Assembly: GCF_014201355.1 (NCBI RefSeq)
Contig: NZ_JACHEG010000003.1
Location: 419,966-483,965, forward strand
Reading direction: 5' to 3'
DNA: 64,000 nucleotides
DNA from: Aliirhizobium wenxiniae
GTDB taxonomy: Bacteria > Pseudomonadota > Alphaproteobacteria > Rhizobiales > Rhizobiaceae
The notes under the pieces: model-generated
Databases searched by the model: none
Told to the model about the DNA's origin: nothing
Seen by the model: only the letters and a program-made list of their open reading frames with translations
Part shown: positions 44,797-54,097 of the stretch, piece after piece
How positions within the stretch are numbered: the first letter of the stretch is position 1
Layout of the letters: each line of letters opens with the position of its first letter
Translations under genes and position numbers: made by a program

Positions 44797-45849
44797 TTAT
44801 TGCGCCAGCCAGGCGTTGAAGCGCGCCGTCAGCGCTTCGGAATTGTCGATCCAGAAATCGACATTGAGCGGGATCGCCTGTTTCAGGTTATCCGGATAGG
44901 TTGGCAGGTTGGCGTCGATCTCCGGCGGGATGGTCGCTGCAGCCTTCTTGTTCGGCATGCCGTAGTCCACCTTCAGCGGCAGTTTCGCCTGGTTTTCAGC
45001 CTGGCTCGCGAATGCGATGAAATCCAGCGCCGCATCCTTGTTTTCGGCGCCCTTGAGGATTACCCAGCTGTCGATCGCATACATGCTTTCCGGCCAGACC
45101 AGCTTGAAGTTCTTGCCTTCCGCCTTGTTGATACCGGTAACGCGGCCGTTATAGACCGCAGCGATAGAAACTTCGCCGGACGCGAGATACTGCACTGGCT
45201 GCGCACCGGCTTCCCACCAGACGATGTTTGGCTTCAATTCGTCGAGCTTCTTGAAGGCGCGGTCGACACCTTCATCGGTCGAGAGCACGTCATAAAGTTC
45301 CGCCGGCTTCACGCCATCGGCCAGAAGCGCGAATTCGAGATTGTACTTGGCGCCCTTGCGCAGCGAGCGCTTGCCCGGAAACTTCGTCGTATCCCAGAAA
45401 TCGACCCAGTTCTTCGGGCCGTCATTGAGCTTGTCGCCGTCATATCCCATTGCCAGCGACCAGTAGTAGACGCCCGCACCGCACTCGTTGACGGCTTCCG
45501 GCAGGAACTCGTCCTTCACGCCGATCTTGTCCCAGTCGAGCTTTTCGTAGAGACCATCGGCGCAGCCGAGCGCCAGTTCTTCAGCCTCGACCTGCACCAC
45601 GTCCCAGTTCGGAGAGCCGGCCTTCATCTTGGCCTGCAGAACGCCGTAACCGCCATCCCAGCTTTCTTCCAGGAACGGCTTGCCGGACTTTTGCGAGAAA
45701 GGCTTGAAATAGACGTCGCTTTGCGCCGCCTGCGCCACGCCGCCCCAGCCGACAATCGTCAGGTCACGTGCATTTGCCTGCCCCGCAACAAGCGCCGTGG
45801 AGGCCAGCGCGAACATGCCGAAGGCTGCAGTCTTGAAAAGATTTTTCAT
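44797..45849 (-). CDS. Periplasmic binding protein of spermidine/putrescine-type importer
   Basis: 350 residues, PotD/SBP family 1-like. The signal peptide is MKNLFKTAAFGMFALASTALVAGQANA. The mature start RDLTIVGWGGVAQAAQSDVYFKPF, DVVQVEAEELALGCADGLYEKLD, and IAAVYNGRVTGINKAEGKNF follow. The typical polyamine-binding acidic residues cannot be confirmed by eye, so the solute could be another amine or an organic cation. It lies 116 bp after the SDR gene and before the ATPase gene. Confidence 0.9.
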   Translation of the reverse strand: MKNLFKTAAFGMFALASTALVAGQANARDLTIVGWGGVAQAAQSDVYFKPFSQKSGKPFLEESWDGGYGVLQAKMKAGSPNWDVVQVEAEELALGCADGLYEKLDWDKIGVKDEFLPEAVNECGAGVYYWSLAMGYDGDKLNDGPKNWVDFWDTTKFPGKRSLRKGAKYNLEFALLADGVKPAELYDVLSTDEGVDRAFKKLDELKPNIVWWEAGAQPVQYLASGEVSIAAVYNGRVTGINKAEGKNFKLVWPESMYAIDSWVILKGAENKDAALDFIAFASQAENQAKLPLKVDYGMPNKKAAATIPPEIDANLPTYPDNLKQAIPLNVDFWIDNSEALTARFNAWLAQ

Positions 45850-45965
45850 TTCGTTCCCCTGATTGGGCCCGGACTGTTATCCTGGGCCTTGGACGTTGAT
45901 ACGGATCCTTTCGTTTCCTCCAGCAGGGTGCGCAGTTGGCCTGCGTCTATCCTTAGATGACAGTG

Positions 45966-46703
45966 TCAGACATGTTGTCCGCCATTGATGTGGATTTCCG
46001 CACCGTTGATGTAGGACGACTGTTCGGTGCAGAGAAAATAGATGGTCTTGGCGACTTCGGCGGTCGTTCCGAGGCGGCCCAGTGGCACCTCGGCCTTGAC
46101 CAGCTCGTCGGTGCCGGGAGACAGGATCGAGGTGGCGATCTCGCCCGGTGCAATCGCATTGGCGCGAATGCCGCGTGGACCGAATTCATGCGCCAGCTCG
46201 CGGGTCAAGGCGGCAAGACCAGCCTTCGACGCGGCATAGGCGACACCGGCAAACGGGTGCACGCGCGATCCGGCAATCGAGGTAACGTTGACGATCGATC
46301 CCTTGGCCGCTTCGAGTTCGGGCAATAGCGCCCGCGCCAGAAGCGCCGTCGAGATGAGGTTAACATTCATGACCTTCATCCAGGTTTCGGCATCCGTTTC
46401 CGCGACACCGAGGCGGCTGCCACCCGGTCCCTTGGGTGAAATCCCAGCATTGTTTACCAGCGCAGCAAGCTTCCCGTCAGGCAGCCGTTCGCGCACGGTC
46501 GCGGCAAGCGCATCGATGCTGGAAAGGTCTGCGAGATCGGCCTGAATGTGGCTTTCGCGGGCAGACGGCCAGCGGCACTCCTCGGAAAAGGGCTGGCGCG
46601 AAACCGTCAGGATCCGCCAGCCGTGCTCCATGAACAGCTTGACCGTCGCATGACCGATGCCGCGGCTGGCGCCCGTCAGAAGCATGTAGGGGGTGGTCGT
46701 CAA
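45966..46703 (-). CDS. SDR-family oxidoreductase
   Basis: 245 residues, classical short-chain dehydrogenase/reductase. The cofactor motif is TGASRGIGHA, NNAG appears as LVNNAGIS, and the catalytic Ser-Tyr-Lys are in NVTSIAGS and YAASKAGL. It ends with the usual NGAEIHINGGQHV. It reduces or oxidises a carbonyl/hydroxyl group, substrate unknown. It is the first gene of the spermidine-type importer operon and has a GntR-type operator copy just upstream, so the substrate is probably related to the imported compound. Confidence 0.92.
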   Translation of the reverse strand: MTTTPYMLLTGASRGIGHATVKLFMEHGWRILTVSRQPFSEECRWPSARESHIQADLADLSSIDALAATVRERLPDGKLAALVNNAGISPKGPGGSRLGVAETDAETWMKVMNVNLISTALLARALLPELEAAKGSIVNVTSIAGSRVHPFAGVAYAASKAGLAALTRELAHEFGPRGIRANAIAPGEIATSILSPGTDELVKAEVPLGRLGTTAEVAKTIYFLCTEQSSYINGAEIHINGGQHV

Positions 46704-46735
46704 TCAAAAACTCCCTGGGCCCTGCATCGGACCCG

Positions 46736-46754
46736 ATACCCGATATATCGGTAT
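46736..46754. promoter_or_regulatory. GntR-type operator candidate, site 3
   Basis: Contains the perfect 12-bp palindrome CCGATATATCGG (46740-46751) with GTAT on the right. Read on the minus strand it begins ATACCGATATATCG like sites 1 and 2. It lies 33-51 bp upstream of the SDR gene and so heads the second importer operon. Confidence 0.7.
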
Positions 46755-47632
46755 GTTAGCAACGGATTGTTCGTTTGCAAGCGGTTTTCACACCTTTGAA
46801 CGACGCGAGACAATCTTTAATGGCGATCCGCCCCTTTCGGAATAGTGAGGCATGAGACGGCCATTGAGCGGGACGTCGATTATGAGGATTGGGCCGCAGA
46901 ACATCGCGACAAAAATTGCGTGTGCCGTCTGGCTCACTCATCACCCGACGATGCGAAGGGTGGAAACATCGATCACGAAGGCAAATTAGACGAAGCCCAT
47001 AGCCTGTTCGGTGCCGGAGCCTTAATGAGGGTTTACACGGTCCAATGGAACAGGGGCCGTCGTCCGTGCGAATGTCGCGCGATGGGCTTGCGCGTATGAT
47101 ATCTTGCAAGCAAACCAACCTCATGAGCCTGGCGATGATAGAGAGGCAACATCGAAGCCTTCACACTTTGATTGCCCAGCTATTGCGAGCGCTACAGACA
47201 CGGAAGTTCAGCTTCGTGATCAAGCACCATACGGAACGACGATCATCTCGCGGATAACGTCAACAATTTCGCAGCTAGTCTTAACCGAGTGAATTGTCAT
47301 CCAATAACCCACAGAATATCTGCCCTGATGATTTTTGTTTGCGATCAAGTTGGGCCAGAAGCCTAGGATTGCCGCCAACAGGATCTACGAAGCCCCAAGC
47401 CTTTAGGCGCATTGTATCGGGGACAATACGCGCGCTGACGAGAGTAAACACATACATAGGGGCGTCGATTTCGGACCCATGCCCGATTCGTTGCAAATTT
47501 TTGCCGAAGCGACGCGCTTCAATGCGATAGAGAGGTACCATAAACTACTGATCTCTGATAGATTTTCCTCAGGCTCTCGTCGAGCCAAGCTGTGTTCTGC
47601 CAAGCGGCTCAGCATAACGCCATCGGACGAAA
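46755..47632. other. Long stretch with no convincing gene
   Basis: About 880 bp. Six short frames on both strands have no family features, no good ribosome binding sites and odd codon use. An 86-residue minus-strand frame (47281-47541) is the least bad candidate but is not recognised. The part at 47290-47600 looks more AT-rich than its surroundings. It may be a decayed gene or an old insertion scar. Confidence 0.4.
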
Positions 47633-48484
47633 ATGACCTCTATTACGCAAGGCATGAGCGAATGGCAGCCGGTTAACCTGCCTGGAGCACAAACATTCGA
47701 AATCCACTCTCAACGCACGGGTGAAATCTATCGAATCCTGGTCCGCGCGCCCTTGGGGCCACCCCCACAGGCAGGCTATCCGGCTTTGTGGATGCTGGAC
47801 GGGGACGCGAGCTTTCCGCTTGTCTTTAGCAAGCCTGCAGGCGGGCTGTTTCCATCGGCATCGGCAGATCGCGCAGCCGGCCTCACCGTTGCAATCGGAT
47901 TTCCCGGCGGCACACCATTCGATGCACCCGCACGATCGAGAAACTACACGCCTCAGCCGGATCATGAGACGGGCGACATCGTCTCCAGCGTCTTCGGCGG
48001 CGCGAAGGATTTCCTGTATTTCCTCGTTGAAGAACTGCGCCCCGCGCTTGCCGCGCTCTACCCGCTGGACCCGACCCGCAACACCCTGTTCGGCTTCTCC
48101 TATGGCGGGCTCTTTACCGTCCACACGCTGTTGCACTGTCCCGGCCATTTCCAGCGATATTGGGCAGCAAGCCCGTCGCTCTGGTTCAGCGATGCGCTGA
48201 TGATGCGCCGCATGCGTGAGGATGCCGCAACGAGAGCGGCCGAACGGCTTGTGATCACCGTCGGCAAGGACGAGCAATACGCAACCCATGTCCTGCCGGT
48301 CGGGCGGCAGGACCACCTTTCTCGCCGGGCCATGGTCGACAATATCTCCGAAGCCGCGGTCCTGATCGCGCGCGCCAATCCAGCCATGAAGGTCGATCTG
48401 ATTGTCGCGGCCGATCACGACCATTTCGACATGCTGTTGCATGGTGTCCGGCGCGCGCAGGCAATGGCCTTCAGCGAGGCATAG
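47633..48484 (+). CDS. Fes/IroE-like esterase, probable siderophore hydrolase
   Basis: 283 residues of the esterase D/Fes family. The nucleophile elbow is GFSYGG with the serine near residue 161, after TLFGFSYGGLFTVHTLL. YWAASPSLWFSD and the C-terminal histidine in DHDHFDML match IroE/Fes-type esterases that cleave trilactone or ester siderophores. There is no signal peptide, so it acts in the cytosol on imported ferric siderophore. A second ATG seven codons later (47654) is possible. The siderophore receptor gene follows convergently. Confidence 0.85.
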   Translation: MTSITQGMSEWQPVNLPGAQTFEIHSQRTGEIYRILVRAPLGPPPQAGYPALWMLDGDASFPLVFSKPAGGLFPSASADRAAGLTVAIGFPGGTPFDAPARSRNYTPQPDHETGDIVSSVFGGAKDFLYFLVEELRPALAALYPLDPTRNTLFGFSYGGLFTVHTLLHCPGHFQRYWAASPSLWFSDALMMRRMREDAATRAAERLVITVGKDEQYATHVLPVGRQDHLSRRAMVDNISEAAVLIARANPAMKVDLIVAADHDHFDMLLHGVRRAQAMAFSEA

Positions 48485-48527
48485 TTTTCCACCTCAAACG
48501 TGGATTCTAAAACGAAAACGACAACGA

Positions 48528-48547
48528 CCCGGAACATTCGCTCCGGG
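48528..48547. terminator. Terminator hairpin between convergent siderophore genes
   Basis: CCCGGA and TCCGGG form a 6-bp GC-rich stem around an 8-base loop. On the minus strand it is followed by a T-rich tract (CGTTGTCGTTTTCGTTTT), so it should terminate the receptor gene that ends at 48578. Confidence 0.65.
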
Positions 48548-48577
48548 CCGCTTCATTGGTTTTAGCCGATAGCTTAA

Positions 48578-50755
48578 TCAGAAAGTCGCGTTGAGCTTGA
48601 AGACGACGTTGCGCGGCTCGCCGTAGAAGTTGAACACCGAAGTGCCGCCAACACGCTCGTAATATTTCTTGTCGAACACGTTGTTGACCGACAGGCTCGC
48701 CGTCAGGTTTTCATTGAACTTGTAGCCCGCCTGCAGATCGACCACGCCGTAACCGGGGGCTTCGATTGTGGTAGCTCCCCCTGCTGCCGTACGTGAGATG
48801 TTCTTAAACGATGAGAACAATTTCACGCCACCTCCGACGAAAATGCCATCGGTCCAGGTGCCTGATCCATCGAACGTGTACTTGGTAAAGAGCTGAATCA
48901 TATGCTCCGGGGTATAAAATTCGGAGCCTGCAGCACGCGTCGTGTTCTTGAACTGGGTATCTGTATAGGTGTAGCCGGCCATCGCTTCCCAGTTAGGCAA
49001 GATTTCGCCGTTGATCTCGAACTCAATGCCGCGCATATGCGCTTCACCGCCAGCAAGATAGTCACCCACGCTGCTCGGGTTGGAGACGGCTCTGTTCTTG
49101 TCTGTCAAATCGAACCATGCAAGCGAGGCGTTGAGATCGTCGGTCACTTCCGCCTTGAGGCCAAGCTCATACTGCTCGCCGGTGCGCGGATCGAGAATTT
49201 TGCCCGACGCATCCCTGACCGACTGCGGCTGGAAGATTTCCGTGTAGCTGGCATAGGCAGACAACCGGTCTGTCAGATCGTAAATGACGCCGGCATAAGG
49301 CGTGAACTCACCGTTGACCTTAACCTCACTGGTTCCGGACTGGGCATCGTACCAGCTAAAGCGACCACCGCCGATCAGCGTCAGCTTGTCGATCGGCTTG
49401 ATGCGCCACTGGCCATAGATACCATATTGATCGGTCTCCGTTTCGGCAGGGCTACCGAAATTGACGGTCGGCTTTGCGACGTTGGAATTCCAATCGTAGA
49501 TATTCTGCGCCCCTGCGATCAAGCCGGTTGCCGTCCGCAGGCTGTCATCCGAACCACGATAGTCGGCGCCAGCGATTATATTGTTTTCAATGCCAAAAAA
49601 TTCGAAGGGCTTGCTGATGTGGGCATCTAGCGAAAACGAATCCTGCTGATAGTCGCGCGCCAGCCAGCGCGTTCCGCCAGTAATGCCTCCAGCAGTCGCG
49701 GATACATTGCCGGTTGGCGATGCGGCACTTGCCGCGTAAGCATAAAGGAAATTGACGTCCACCTTCGAATAGAGCGCCGAAATTTTCGCATGGCCGCCGT
49801 CATCGAAACGGTGTTCGAGTTCGGCGATATACTGCGTGACATTGTTCTCGAAATTGTTCCAGTCCGCACCGGTATAGGTCGAACGCGGTACGTCGAGCAG
49901 CGTCCCGTCCGAAAGGGTCGGCAGGCCGTTGAATGGCGTGATGTCGCGGCGAGTGTGGTTGATGCTCAGCGTTGCCGTCGTGTTGTCCGTGATGTCGGCC
50001 TGTATCGTGCCGTAGATGACGCCGACCTTGTTGTCGACGGTATCGATAAAGCTGTCCTTGGTCGAAAGCGCGCCGACTAAGCGACCGCGCACACGGCCTG
50101 ACTTGGTCAGCGGTCCGGTCACGTCGCCTTCGATCCGCTTGCCATCCCACGAACTCATAATCGTGTTGATGCTCCCCTTGTATTCGTCGGAAGCCTGCTT
50201 GAGGCGCATGTTGACGGCACCGGCCGGCTCGCCTGCCCCGCCGAAAAGACCGGAAGGTCCACGCAGGATTTCGATATGGTCAACGACAACCATGTCCGGT
50301 TGTGTGCCATAGATGGAGGAAACCGGCGTCGAAAGGCCGTTCATGTAGAGTGTGTCATATTCGAAGCCGCGCGAATAAAGGCTGGAGCGACCATCGTCGT
50401 TGGTCAGAACCACGACGCCCGGCGTCTTGCGCATGACGGTATCGAGCGAAGAGAAATTGCCGTCGTCCAGACGTTCGCGCGTCATGACCGTGGTCGACTG
50501 CGGCACTTCGCGCAGTGTGCGCGTGTCCTTGTCGCCGACGCTGATTTCCTTCGTCGTATAGCTGTTCGTGCCTTCGGTCTCGTAGGTCGCGCCTTCGAGC
50601 ACGATCGGTGCCAGTTCGGTGCTGCTGTCCTGATTGTCGGTGCCGTCCTGCGCCTGTGCCATAGTAGCAAGGCCTGTCAGCACGGTCGTCGCGAGCAGTA
50701 TCCGCGTCAGCCGCCCGATTGCCTGCCGCTGGACGATTGTCTTATTTCCGTTCAT
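48578..50755 (-). CDS. TonB-dependent siderophore receptor
   Basis: 725 residues, full-length outer-membrane receptor of the FhuA/FpvA-like siderophore type. A signal peptide ends near residue 36 (ATMAQA). The plug domain shows LREVPQSTTVMTRERLDD, VDHIEILRGPSGLFGG and AGAVNMRLKQ. The barrel ends with GEPRNVVFKLNATF, a terminal aromatic residue as required for outer-membrane insertion. The start at 50755 (MNGNKT) is chosen after GGGG; upstream in-frame ATGs add an unlikely leader. The AraC-type regulator gene is divergent, 176 bp away, and probably controls it. Confidence 0.94.
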   Translation of the reverse strand: MNGNKTIVQRQAIGRLTRILLATTVLTGLATMAQAQDGTDNQDSSTELAPIVLEGATYETEGTNSYTTKEISVGDKDTRTLREVPQSTTVMTRERLDDGNFSSLDTVMRKTPGVVVLTNDDGRSSLYSRGFEYDTLYMNGLSTPVSSIYGTQPDMVVVDHIEILRGPSGLFGGAGEPAGAVNMRLKQASDEYKGSINTIMSSWDGKRIEGDVTGPLTKSGRVRGRLVGALSTKDSFIDTVDNKVGVIYGTIQADITDNTTATLSINHTRRDITPFNGLPTLSDGTLLDVPRSTYTGADWNNFENNVTQYIAELEHRFDDGGHAKISALYSKVDVNFLYAYAASAASPTGNVSATAGGITGGTRWLARDYQQDSFSLDAHISKPFEFFGIENNIIAGADYRGSDDSLRTATGLIAGAQNIYDWNSNVAKPTVNFGSPAETETDQYGIYGQWRIKPIDKLTLIGGGRFSWYDAQSGTSEVKVNGEFTPYAGVIYDLTDRLSAYASYTEIFQPQSVRDASGKILDPRTGEQYELGLKAEVTDDLNASLAWFDLTDKNRAVSNPSSVGDYLAGGEAHMRGIEFEINGEILPNWEAMAGYTYTDTQFKNTTRAAGSEFYTPEHMIQLFTKYTFDGSGTWTDGIFVGGGVKLFSSFKNISRTAAGGATTIEAPGYGVVDLQAGYKFNENLTASLSVNNVFDKKYYERVGGTSVFNFYGEPRNVVFKLNATF

Positions 50756-50906
50756 TCCCATACCCCTGGGCAACCAGTTCATTCCGCACGATTGTCGCGC
50801 CCCACACGGCAAACAGTGCCGGACATCCCCCGTCGCGGCTATTCTTGAGTGCATATTTCATGTATTCCTATACGTGGTCTTGCAAACCTCCGCTTTCGTT
50901 AATCAC

Positions 50907-50920
50907 GCATAAACTTATGC
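50907..50920. promoter_or_regulatory. Short inverted repeat beside AraC-type regulator start
   Basis: GCATAA and TTATGC are perfect 6-bp arms around two bases, in the divergent receptor/regulator region and just before the ribosome binding site (AGGAGA) of the regulator gene. It could be an autoregulatory site; confidence is low because the repeat is short. Confidence 0.3.
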
Positions 50921-50931
50921 AGGAGACCTGT

Positions 50932-51957
50932 GTGAACAGCGCCGTCGATCCCCTTCCGCCCGTGCATGCCAATCCCAACCCGGTCCTGACCCGGCGCGAG
51001 CTGCGCAAGAACGGCGTGCGTGTGCTCGATGGTGGTGATCAAGGCGACGCAGTTGTCGCATGCGGCCTTGTGGGGCAGGTGCGGATGGATGGCATCCACG
51101 TCAATTTCGGCCGTCGCATGCAGGTCGACGATCTCGAGATGGAAGTGTCGCTCGACGCCCAGGTCTGCATCAAGATCTTCCTGGAAGGTTACGTCGAGGC
51201 CTCGCTGAACGGCGTGCCGATGCCCATGCCGCAACGCACGGCGCAGGGACGTTGGCAATCATCGGCAATTATCGTTTCCCACGAAAACGGCGCGCGCCTT
51301 CGGCGGCGGGCACGCAAGGGCCAGTATCTCGACAAGATGGTCATCGGCATGTCCCGCGAATGGCTGCAGCGCTTTTCCGAGACAAGCGAGGCCCCCGACA
51401 AGTTCCAGGCGCTTATGGGCGGAGATCCCGGTTTCTGGCAATGGCAGCCCAATCGCAAGGTGGAGTTCCTCGCCCGGCAGATGTTCGATATCGCCGCCCG
51501 CAAGCCGCCATTTTCGGCCGTACTTCTGGAAAGCCATACGCTTGCCATCGTCTATGAAGCACTGACGGCAGCCTTCGGCTCCAATCCCGACGCGGTCATG
51601 CCGCCGACAAACCTGACGGCAGCCGAACAGCAGCGCATTTATGCGCTTGTACAGTATATCGATCGTCATTCGGCCCAGGAACTCGCCGTCACCGAAATGG
51701 CGAACGAACTCGGCGCCAGCCAGGCGACGCTGCAGCGGTTGGTGCGCAAGGCGCATCATTGCTCACTCAACGAGTTCATCCGCAACCGTTGGCTGACCGA
51801 GGCGCGCCAGGCGCTTCTGTTCAGCAATCGCAGCATTTCCGATATCGCCTACGAGGCCGGTTACGTCCATCTGTCAAACTTCACAACCGCCTTTCGCAAG
51901 CATTTCGGCTATCCGCCTTCGTCGCTACGGCGTCAGACGGGCACCGCCGAGGGCTGA
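50932..51957 (+). CDS. AraC-family transcriptional regulator of the siderophore locus
   Basis: 341 residues. The C-terminal double helix-turn-helix is clear: ELAVTEMANELGASQATLQRLVRKAHHCSLNEFIRNRW and SISDIAYEAGYVHLSNFTTAFRKHFG. The N-terminal ~230 residues form a ligand domain of the PchR/YbtA-like sort, fitting activation by ferric siderophore. I chose GTG at 50932, 5 bases after AGGAGA; an ATG at 50917 would give five more residues. It is divergent from the TonB-dependent receptor gene. Confidence 0.87.
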   Translation: MNSAVDPLPPVHANPNPVLTRRELRKNGVRVLDGGDQGDAVVACGLVGQVRMDGIHVNFGRRMQVDDLEMEVSLDAQVCIKIFLEGYVEASLNGVPMPMPQRTAQGRWQSSAIIVSHENGARLRRRARKGQYLDKMVIGMSREWLQRFSETSEAPDKFQALMGGDPGFWQWQPNRKVEFLARQMFDIAARKPPFSAVLLESHTLAIVYEALTAAFGSNPDAVMPPTNLTAAEQQRIYALVQYIDRHSAQELAVTEMANELGASQATLQRLVRKAHHCSLNEFIRNRWLTEARQALLFSNRSISDIAYEAGYVHLSNFTTAFRKHFGYPPSSLRRQTGTAEG

Positions 51958-51968
51958 ACGAAGCAGCC

Positions 51969-51993
51969 TGAACAATCCTGCGCGATGCGCTCA
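51969..51993. promoter_or_regulatory. Possible RirA-type iron-responsive element
   Basis: TGA followed by 19 bases and TCA, the loose form described for rhizobial iron-responsive operators, 110-134 bp before the ferric-siderophore binding-protein gene. Only six positions are constrained, so chance occurrence is quite possible. Confidence 0.2.
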
Positions 51994-52102
51994 TGTTTTG
52001 GTAGCGAGCGCCGGTCTGCGATGCTAATGCTGCCGCCCGCACGGGCTGCGAGCGGACGGTACGGCCCCTGCCCTTCCCACGCCGTCAGCGGAGAATGCAG
52101 CC

Positions 52103-53053
52103 ATGAGAATTGCGATCATCAGCCGATTCGCGGCGCGAATCGCCATAGCGGCGATTGCTTCGCTGTTACTCTGGTCGCAGGCCTCCGCCGCCGAGACGTG
52201 GCCGCGCAGCTTCACCAATGTGGATGGCAGCCAGACCGAAATACCGGCCAAGCCAAAACGCATTCTCTCGACCTCGGTGACGCTGACCGGCACGCTTCTG
52301 GCGATCAGGGCTCCGGTTGTTGCGAGCGGCTCGGCCGCCAACGGCCAGTTCTTCGCCCAGTGGGAAAAGGTGGCCAAAGAGCAAAAGATCGAAAATGCCT
52401 GGCCGGCCGGCAAGGTCGATCTGGAAGCGGTCTATGTCACCGAACCCGATCTCATCGTCGTGACGGCAAGCGGCGCAGGCTCGACGAAGGACCAGCTTGC
52501 CGCCTTCCAGCAGATCGCGCCGACCATTCTCGTCGATGACGGCGCCCTTTCCTGGCAGGAACTTGCAACCGAACTGGGCGCAGCGACAGGGCTGGAAGAA
52601 GAGGCAGCAGCATCGATCACTGATTTCGACGCCTATGTTGCGGCGGCGAAAGCCAGAATCAAAATCCCGGCGGGCAAGGCCAATATCATCAGCTTTAACG
52701 GAGCCGGCCAGAGCAACCCGATCGGGCGACCGGGCGGTCCGCATGCAGCCCTTCTCGCAGCGCTCGGCTTCGACATAGAGGCCCCGGATCAGGCATGGCA
52801 CACGCAGGCGGCAAGCCGCGACGATTTCGTCTGGGCCGATTACGAGCGTCTGGTGGACCTCAAGGCCGAAACAACCTTTCTCCTGCGGGTAGACGATAGC
52901 AAGGCAGCTGCGTTCCGCAACGATCCCGTGCTCGCCAACCTGCCCTCGGTAAAGAACGGCCAGGTCTTCGGGCTTGGTATTCATTCCTTCCGCATCGACT
53001 ATTACAGCGGCAAGGAAATCGTCGACGGTATCGTCTCAAAGTTCGGAAACTGA
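52103..53053 (+). CDS. Ferric-siderophore periplasmic binding protein (FepB-like)
   Basis: 316 residues. A signal peptide covers about residues 1-30 (ending QASAAE). The class III helical-hinge binding-protein fold is indicated by GSQTEIPAKPKRILSTSV, VDLEAVYVTEPDLIVVTASG, QIAPTILVDDG and the C-terminal SFRIDYYSGKEIVDGI. It delivers ferric siderophore to the FecCD-type permeases encoded next. GGAGAATGCAGCC precedes the ATG. The permease gene starts only 3 bp after its stop. Confidence 0.92.
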   Translation: MRIAIISRFAARIAIAAIASLLLWSQASAAETWPRSFTNVDGSQTEIPAKPKRILSTSVTLTGTLLAIRAPVVASGSAANGQFFAQWEKVAKEQKIENAWPAGKVDLEAVYVTEPDLIVVTASGAGSTKDQLAAFQQIAPTILVDDGALSWQELATELGAATGLEEEAAASITDFDAYVAAAKARIKIPAGKANIISFNGAGQSNPIGRPGGPHAALLAALGFDIEAPDQAWHTQAASRDDFVWADYERLVDLKAETTFLLRVDDSKAAAFRNDPVLANLPSVKNGQVFGLGIHSFRIDYYSGKEIVDGIVSKFGN

Positions 53054-53056
53054 GGC

Positions 53057-54097
53057 TTGAGCAACGGACCAGCAAGCACGGCGCCGCCACCCCGCACGCG
53101 TGACAACCGCCTGACGGTCGGGCTCTGTGCGCTCTTCGTGTTGCTGTTTATCGCGGTCATGTTCGGCATTGTCGCTGGCGCCCGGCCCATCCCGCTTGCC
53201 ACAACCTGGAGCGCGATCACCCATTTCGATCCAGCCGACAGCGATCATCTTCTGGTTCAGTTCCTGCGTATTCCCCGTACGCTACTCGCCGTCGTGGTCG
53301 GCGCAGCGCTCGGGGCAGCCGGCACGATCATGCAGGCGCTGACCCGCAATCCCTTGTCCGATCCGGGCATTCTCGGCATCAATGCCGGGGCGGCGATGGC
53401 CGTCACGGGCGCGATTGTCGTGTTGGGCATAACCGATGTGGCGGCCTATATGGCCTTCGGCATAGCGGGAGCCGCCTTTGCCGGAGCTGCAGTTTATCTG
53501 CTTGGTAATCTCGGGCAAAATGGCGATCCGGTGCGTGTCGTCTTGGCAGGCGCAGCGCTTTCCGTCGTTCTTCTGTCACTGACGCAGATCGTTCTGGTCA
53601 ACAGCGACGAACAGGTCTTCGATCAGTTTCGCAACTGGTCGGTCGGCTCGCTACAGGGACGCGGCTATGCGGTTCTCGTGCCTGCATTCGCTCTTTCATC
53701 GGTCGGAATTCTGATCGCTCTTCCTCTGACCAAGGCATTGGACACGGCAGCCCTTGGGGCAGACCTCGCCAAGGCGCTCGGCGGCAATCCATTGCATATC
53801 TGGAGCCTTTCGGCGCTTGTGGTGATCATTCTTTCGGGCGCCGCGACAGCTGCTGCAGGTCCGATCGGCTTCATCGGCCTCACCGCACCGCATATCGCCC
53901 GGCTGATAACCGGGCCCGGCCATCGCTGGCTGCTGCCCTATGCCATGGCCATCGCCGCCCTCCTGACGGTCACAGCCGATGCCCTCGGCCGGGTCATCGC
54001 ACCGCCAGGGGAAGTCGGCGTCGGCATCATGGTGGCGCTGATGGGCGGCCCCTTCTTCATCGCGCTCGTTCGCCGCCACCGGATATCGAAACTATGA
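53057..54097 (+). CDS. Ferric-siderophore ABC permease, FecCD family (FepD-like)
   Basis: 346 residues with eight to ten membrane helices. Family motifs are LRIPRTLLAVVVGAALGAAGTIMQALTRNPLSDPGILGINAGAA and GPIGFIGLTAPHIARLITGPGHR. The start is TTG at 53057, as no ATG or GTG lies in frame before the first membrane helix. It is 3 bp after the binding-protein stop, so translation is probably coupled. It pairs with the FepG-like permease, whose ATG overlaps its stop. Confidence 0.92.
   Translation: MSNGPASTAPPPRTRDNRLTVGLCALFVLLFIAVMFGIVAGARPIPLATTWSAITHFDPADSDHLLVQFLRIPRTLLAVVVGAALGAAGTIMQALTRNPLSDPGILGINAGAAMAVTGAIVVLGITDVAAYMAFGIAGAAFAGAAVYLLGNLGQNGDPVRVVLAGAALSVVLLSLTQIVLVNSDEQVFDQFRNWSVGSLQGRGYAVLVPAFALSSVGILIALPLTKALDTAALGADLAKALGGNPLHIWSLSALVVIILSGAATAAAGPIGFIGLTAPHIARLITGPGHRWLLPYAMAIAALLTVTADALGRVIAPPGEVGVGIMVALMGGPFFIALVRRHRISKL

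Noticed and set aside
47281..47541. 86-residue minus-strand reading frame in the 46.8-47.6 kb gap
   Set aside because: No family features, no ribosome binding site and no conserved context; kept only as part of the gap description.
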